Positions 8,069 through 10,995 of a stretch of DNA of 10,995 nucleotides are shown piece after piece (position 1 is the stretch's first letter; each line of letters begins with the position of its first letter). Source of the DNA: CANHCC01 sp040381555 (GTDB taxonomy: Bacteria; Bacteroidota; Bacteroidia; J057; RFSG01); assembly GCA_040381555.1 (NCBI GenBank), contig JBEIHC010000096.1:1-10995 (forward strand). Direction: 5' to 3'. The notes beneath the pieces are model-generated. The model was not told the origin of the DNA. It was given only the letters and a program-made list of their open reading frames with translations, and made no database searches. The position numbers were made by a program, and so were the translations under genes.

Positions 8069-9252
8069 GAATTCTCTTTCTTTGTAACCGCATTCCTTGG
8101 CCTCTGAATGATGGTGGAAACATGGCAACTTGGAATCTTGCTTCACATCTGCAGCAAGAAGGACACTCATTAGATTTGGCCTGCCTCAATACTCAAAAAC
8201 ATTTTATTGCACCCGAAGATGTTCCTTCTGTTTTTACTGCATTACATGCGATTCCAATAAATACTACTTTGAGTCCCTGGGGATTTTTCCGAAATATTTT
8301 TTCTCCCCTTCCTTATATTGCTGAGCGATTTGTTTCCGATAGGTTTAAACACCTGCTTCAGAATTTGCTGAGAGAAAAATCCTTCGATATAATTCAATTA
8401 GAAGGCTTATATATGAGTCCATATATTGATTGTATTCGAAAACTCAGCACAGCACCCATTGTTCTGCGTGCCCATAATGTAGAATATAAAATTTGGGACA
8501 GGTTGGCCGAGGCTTCTCCGAATCTACTCAAGAAATTGTACCTCCGTTCAATGGCTAAAAATTTAAGGTCTTTTGAGCAGGAAAAATTCAGTAAAGTAAA
8601 TGGAATTCTTTTCTTTACCGATGAAGATGCCCGCTTGGGAGAAGCTCTGAATTTAAACACGCCCCATACTGTCATTCCCTCAGGAATTGATATTCCCGAA
8701 TTGCCTTCAGAAGTTAAATTTCAACGGAATACCTTGGGATTTATCGGGAATATGGAATGGTTGCCCAATCAGGATGCCGTTCGTTGGTTTGTTGAAGCCA
8801 TTTTTCCTTCAATCAAAAAGCAGATTCCGAATGTTCGATTTTTGCTGGCAGGAAAAAATATCCCTGAAAATTTACTGAATGGGTTGAACTTGGAGGGAGT
8901 TGAAATTATAGGCCAGGTTGAGAGTGCTCAGCAGTTTATTCATTCTCTCGCTGTTTTTGTAGTACCCTTGCGAGCTGGTGGGGGAATGCGGTTAAAAATT
9001 TTGGAGGCCATGGCTTGTGGCGCTGCGATTGTCAGTACCCCCATTGGAGCTGAAGGCATAGAAGGGGAAAGAGAGGTGCATTTTAAAATAGAGGAAGAAC
9101 CCGGATTACTCGCAAAGGCCCTTATTCAGGTTCTGAAGTCCGACACCTATCGGGCTCAATTGGGTGCAGCAGCCTATAAAAATGCTCAGATCAATTATGC
9201 TTGGAAACCTATTGCTCAGAGAACCCTAAACTTTTATCAGCAGCTAGTATGA
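8065..9252 (+). CDS. GT4-type glycosyltransferase (GT-B fold), first of a tandem pair
   Basis: 395 residues. The start is the ATG at 8065, overlapping the permease stop as ATGA; an upstream TTG in the same frame (8011) would add 18 unlike residues. The N-terminal Rossmann half begins MRILFLCNRIPWPLNDGG, with the acceptor-side glycine loop at 16-18, and includes LRAHNVEY (134-141). The C-terminal half starts near GFIGNMEWLPNQDAVRWF (about 225-242) and carries the donor-binding run GGGMRLKILEAMACG (305-319), with Arg309, Lys311 and Glu314 in the places expected for nucleotide-sugar binding by a retaining enzyme. No signal peptide or membrane segment is evident, so it should act at the cytoplasmic side of the inner membrane. 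The sugar and acceptor cannot be read from sequence. Its place between an LPS-export permease and a second glycosyltransferase suggests lipooligosaccharide core, O-antigen or other envelope glycan synthesis. Confidence 0.87.
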   Translation: MRILFLCNRIPWPLNDGGNMATWNLASHLQQEGHSLDLACLNTQKHFIAPEDVPSVFTALHAIPINTTLSPWGFFRNIFSPLPYIAERFVSDRFKHLLQNLLREKSFDIIQLEGLYMSPYIDCIRKLSTAPIVLRAHNVEYKIWDRLAEASPNLLKKLYLRSMAKNLRSFEQEKFSKVNGILFFTDEDARLGEALNLNTPHTVIPSGIDIPELPSEVKFQRNTLGFIGNMEWLPNQDAVRWFVEAIFPSIKKQIPNVRFLLAGKNIPENLLNGLNLEGVEIIGQVESAQQFIHSLAVFVVPLRAGGGMRLKILEAMACGAAIVSTPIGAEGIEGEREVHFKIEEEPGLLAKALIQVLKSDTYRAQLGAAAYKNAQINYAWKPIAQRTLNFYQQLV

Positions 9253-10427
9253 AACTGATGATCGTTCTTTCCCGGTTTCCCTTACCTGCCAGAAAAGGGG
9301 ATAAGCTCAGAGCATGGGAGCAACTTAAAGGCTTATCGGAGCATTTTGAAATACACCTAGTATGTATGGCAGATGAAGAGCCTGCAACTGAGGATCTGCA
9401 GAAATTATTACCTTTTGTACGGTCATTAAAAATATTTACTATTCCTGTTTGGAAAAGAATCCCTGGATTTTTAACTGCTCTGTTTTCAGGTATACCCTTT
9501 CAAGTTGCCTACTTTGCTTCTGCCCAAATGCGGAAATATATTCTAGAAAAATTGCAGGTTGAGAAAATACCCGTCTGTTATACTCAACTCATTCGATTAG
9601 GGAAAACGGTTCCGCGTATTCCAGGGGTTTATTATTATTTGGATTACATGGATGCCCTTTCAGCAGGGATGAATAATAGGGTGCCCGAAAGTAGGGGGCT
9701 GATGCGCAGCCTGTACAGGTGGGAGGCGCGCCGTTTGGCAAAATATGAGAAAACCATAGTTGCTCAATATGATGCTTTCTCCGTCATTACCGCTGCAGAT
9801 GCTAAGTTACTTCCGGATACTGGTAGTAAGCCATTTTATGTAATTCCGAATGGGGTATCAGCAGATTTCTTTGAAACGACAAAACTTCCGGAAGCTGAGT
9901 ACGATTTATTGTTTACAGGAAATATGGGCTATTTCCCGAATGTTAAGGCGGCCTCCTTTCTGGTGGACGAAATCTACCCTTTGGTTCAAACTTCCTATTC
10001 CCAATTGAGGATTGCTCTCGTGGGCACAGATCCTTCAGAAAAAGTGAAAGCTTTGGCGTCGGATGGCGTGAAAGTAACAGGTTTTATTTCAGATATGAGA
10101 ATGGCCCTCGGGGCTTCCAAACTATTTGTCGCCCCTTTATTTACGGGTTCTGGATTACAAAATAAATTACTCGAAGCGATGGCAGCGGGATTACCCGTAC
10201 TCACAACTCCTTTAGCGAATGAAGCATTACGAGCAGTGGATGGTGAATCCATTATGGTCTGTAGGGATGCTCGGGAGTTTTCTGAAAAAATTATTCTACT
10301 CTTGCAGCGACCAGAATTTGCCAGCGCCCTTGGCCAGGCAGGTCAGGCATTTGTACGAGAAAATTATGGATGGAAAGCCTCCAATGATAAACTGGCAAGG
10401 GGATTGGAACAGAAAGTTTCTGAATAA
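9249..10427 (+). CDS. GT4-type glycosyltransferase (TIGR03087/stp1-like), second of a tandem pair
   Basis: 392 residues from the ATG at 9249, which overlaps the previous stop as ATGA; the longer reading from 9201 adds residues lying wholly inside the upstream gene. The start MKLMIVLSRFPLPARKGDK is a typical GT-B N-terminal strand and loop. Further features are YYLDYMDALSAG (129-140), the RWEARRLAKYEKTI helix, IPNGV (199-203), LLFTGNMGYFPNVKAA (220-235) and the donor site GSGLQNKLLEAMAAG (300-314) with Lys306 and Glu309. This arrangement resembles the sugar-transferase family described next to exosortase/EpsH loci, but no exosortase or PEP-CTERM gene is visible, so that context is not claimed. 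It is similar in layout to the preceding protein and probably adds the next sugar to the same glycan. It is the last gene of the operon, followed by the 16-bp repeat array. Donor and acceptor are unknown. Confidence 0.88.
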   Translation: MKLMIVLSRFPLPARKGDKLRAWEQLKGLSEHFEIHLVCMADEEPATEDLQKLLPFVRSLKIFTIPVWKRIPGFLTALFSGIPFQVAYFASAQMRKYILEKLQVEKIPVCYTQLIRLGKTVPRIPGVYYYLDYMDALSAGMNNRVPESRGLMRSLYRWEARRLAKYEKTIVAQYDAFSVITAADAKLLPDTGSKPFYVIPNGVSADFFETTKLPEAEYDLLFTGNMGYFPNVKAASFLVDEIYPLVQTSYSQLRIALVGTDPSEKVKALASDGVKVTGFISDMRMALGASKLFVAPLFTGSGLQNKLLEAMAAGLPVLTTPLANEALRAVDGESIMVCRDAREFSEKIILLLQRPEFASALGQAGQAFVRENYGWKASNDKLARGLEQKVSE

Positions 10428-10452
10428 ATAAATTTTACTTTCGAGGTATAAA

Positions 10453-10580
10453 GCTTGGTGTAAGCTCCGCTTGGTGCAAGCTTTGCTTGGTGCAAGCTTT
10501 GCTTGGTGTAAGCTTTGCTTGGTGTAAGCTCCGCTTGGTGTAAGCTCCGCTTGGTGTAAGCTCCGCTTGGTGTAAGCAGT
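10453..10580. repeat. Tandem array of eight 16-bp self-complementary repeats
   Basis: Eight units begin at 10453, 10469, 10485, 10501, 10517, 10533, 10549 and 10565 with no spacer sequence between them. The unit is GCTTGGTG(T/C)AAGC followed by TCC or TTT; the last unit ends in AGT. GCTTG and (T/C)AAGC are complementary around a GTG loop, so every unit can form a 5-bp hairpin, with a G-U pair in the T variant. AAGC/GCTT pairing between neighbouring units gives an alternative register. Variants occur in runs (one T/TCC, two C/TTT, one T/TTT, three T/TCC), as expected from local duplication. The array starts 26 bp after the last glycosyltransferase gene, so it probably lies in the 3' UTR of that operon. 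It could be slippage-prone repeat DNA or an RNA-stabilising element; which one is unknown. Confidence 0.95.
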
Positions 10581-10591
10581 CCTTGGGTTAC

Positions 10592-10626
10592 AAAAAAAAA
10601 CCGGAGGTCGGTTTTCCGACCCCCGG
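10592..10626 (-). terminator. Leftward intrinsic terminator with no assigned gene
   Basis: CCGG (10601-10604) and GGTCGG (10606-10611) pair with CCGACC (10616-10621) and CCGG (10623-10626) around a TTTT loop, with one A/C mismatch. Read leftward, the stem is followed by nine Ts (10600 to 10592). Read rightward there is no T tract, so it should terminate only leftward transcription. No recognisable leftward gene lies immediately to its right, hence the small-RNA suggestion among the findings. Confidence 0.7.
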
Positions 10627-10628
10627 GG

Positions 10629-10904
10629 CAACGCCTACCTTCATCAGGGGTAAGCATCTGTTGGGCAATAGACGGTATTCATCTGCCTTGCTCTTGTTAA
10701 TCAGTTAGTTTGTTTGACAGTCCCTACGATTGCCGTAGTACTCATTTTGTTTGTACTGCCAAATAAGTAGGTTTTCTTCGCCTTTATAGCGAAAAATATA
10801 ATTTAAAATTATTTAAAGTGATTTGGAGGGGAATTGTATTATTTTGTTGATTATCAATATTTTAATTTTTTTTATATTGAAAAAGTATCCAATTTGGGTA
10901 CTAA
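10629..10904. other. Gene-free, increasingly AT-rich intergenic region
   Basis: I found no convincing gene in this stretch. The left half is of mixed composition and carries two loosely similar segments (10626-10645 and 10663-10683) that both begin GGGCAA and end TTCATC. It also has a small inverted repeat CTACG/CGTAG near 10724-10738 and another, TTCGC (10777-10781) with GCGAA (10789-10793). The right half, about 10794-10904, is very AT-rich, with the near-palindrome ATAATTTAAAATTAT (10798-10812) and arms TCAATAT (10854-10860) and ATATTGA (10874-10880). Tiny leftward reading frames exist, for example 10701-10745 with 14 codons, but nothing supports their translation. A leftward small RNA ending at the terminator at 10592-10626 is possible. 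No clean TAnnTTTG promoter was found on the leftward strand. Confidence 0.5.
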
Positions 10905-10955
10905 AAAAGCAAAGGGTACAATTGAGAATTAATTGTACCCTTTGCTTTTATTTTT
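10905..10955. terminator. Strong bidirectional terminator with a 19-bp perfect stem
   Basis: AAAAGCAAAGGGTACAATT (10905-10923) is the exact reverse complement of 10931-10949, with a 7-nt loop. Rightward reading gives the T-rich tail TTTTATTTTT (10946-10955); leftward reading gives six Ts (10908 to 10903). It sits between the rightward glycosyltransferase operon and a probable leftward gene entering from the right edge, the usual place for a shared terminator of convergent units. The rightward operon has no better T-tailed hairpin after 10427, so this may be its main stop, leaving a 3' UTR of about 500 nt. Confidence 0.85.
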
Positions 10956-10995
10956 AGTTAAGAGCTTTTTTTACTCTTTGGCCTAGATTTTTAGC
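10954..10995 (-). CDS. Probable C-terminal end of a leftward gene (partial, unidentified)
   Basis: Reading leftward from the edge, one frame stays open for 13 codons, AKNLGQRVKKALN, and ends in TAA at 10954-10956, five bases before the stem of the strong terminator. A basic, helical-looking tail with a stop directly before a terminator is typical of a gene end. One alternative leftward frame, checked, is interrupted by a stop. The piece is too short to name a product, and a chance open frame cannot be excluded. Confidence 0.45.
   Translation of the reverse strand, partial: AKNLGQRVKKALN

Noticed and set aside
9249..10427. Exosortase/PEP-CTERM polysaccharide locus
   Set aside because: Only the resemblance of one transferase supports it; no exosortase, EpsH or PEP-CTERM protein is present in the window.
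10453..10580. CRISPR array
   Set aside because: Units are contiguous with no unique spacers, far shorter than CRISPR repeats, and no cas gene is present.
10296..10657. Two overlapping leftward reading frames encoding a repetitive Thr/Lys/Ser/His/Gln-rich protein
   Set aside because: They are translations of the 16-bp DNA repeat. Because 16 is not a multiple of three, any frame through the array gives a similar 16-residue period. They also cross a terminator and the 3' end of the glycosyltransferase gene.
10701..10745. Leftward 14-codon peptide gene
   Set aside because: Too short, with no promoter, family resemblance or conservation evidence.

Overview
The window looks like a chromosomal segment of a Bacteroidota bacterium. 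The evidence is a DUF5686/carboxypeptidase-regulatory-like outer-membrane protein, an OmpA-TPR lipoprotein with the GYAS-type OmpA motif, YbdL/YafV-like enzymes, and promoters matching the Bacteroidota consensus TTTG-N18-20-TAnnTTTG in place of E. coli-type boxes. No purine-rich Shine-Dalgarno sequence stands out at the starts I inspected. I cannot place it below phylum level.

Layout. (1) Positions 1-4366, leftward: an OmpA/TPR lipoprotein gene followed after 2 bp by a DUF5686 outer-membrane protein gene that runs off the left edge. A strong intrinsic-terminator hairpin lies inside the signal-peptide codons of the second gene, so the pair is probably transcribed with partial termination between them. 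(2) Positions 4367-4529: a divergent promoter region. (3) Positions 4530-6445, rightward: a YbdL-type methionine/glutamine aminotransferase overlapping by 13 bp a YafV-type omega-amidase. Together they suggest a glutamine-driven methionine salvage step, in which 2-oxo-4-methylthiobutanoate is transaminated and the 2-oxoglutaramate by-product is deamidated. (4) Positions 6602-10427, rightward: an LptF/LptG-family permease with a TTG start and its own promoter, then two GT4-type glycosyltransferases. All three genes are joined by 4-bp ATGA overlaps, which points to cell-envelope glycan or LPS assembly. (5) Positions 10428-10953: a 526-bp gene-free stretch. It holds eight tandem copies of a 16-bp self-complementary repeat, a terminator oriented leftward with no recognisable gene feeding it, an AT-rich segment, and a 19-bp-stem bidirectional terminator. 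(6) Positions 10954-10995: probably the last 13 codons of a leftward gene.

Most of the window is ordinary chromosomal housekeeping and envelope content. The parts that deserve a second look are the terminator embedded in a coding sequence, the possibly leaderless aminotransferase transcript, and the 3' intergenic region with its repeat array and unexplained leftward terminator. I saw no mobile element, CRISPR array, tRNA or rRNA gene, and no clearly new multi-gene defence or biosynthetic system.
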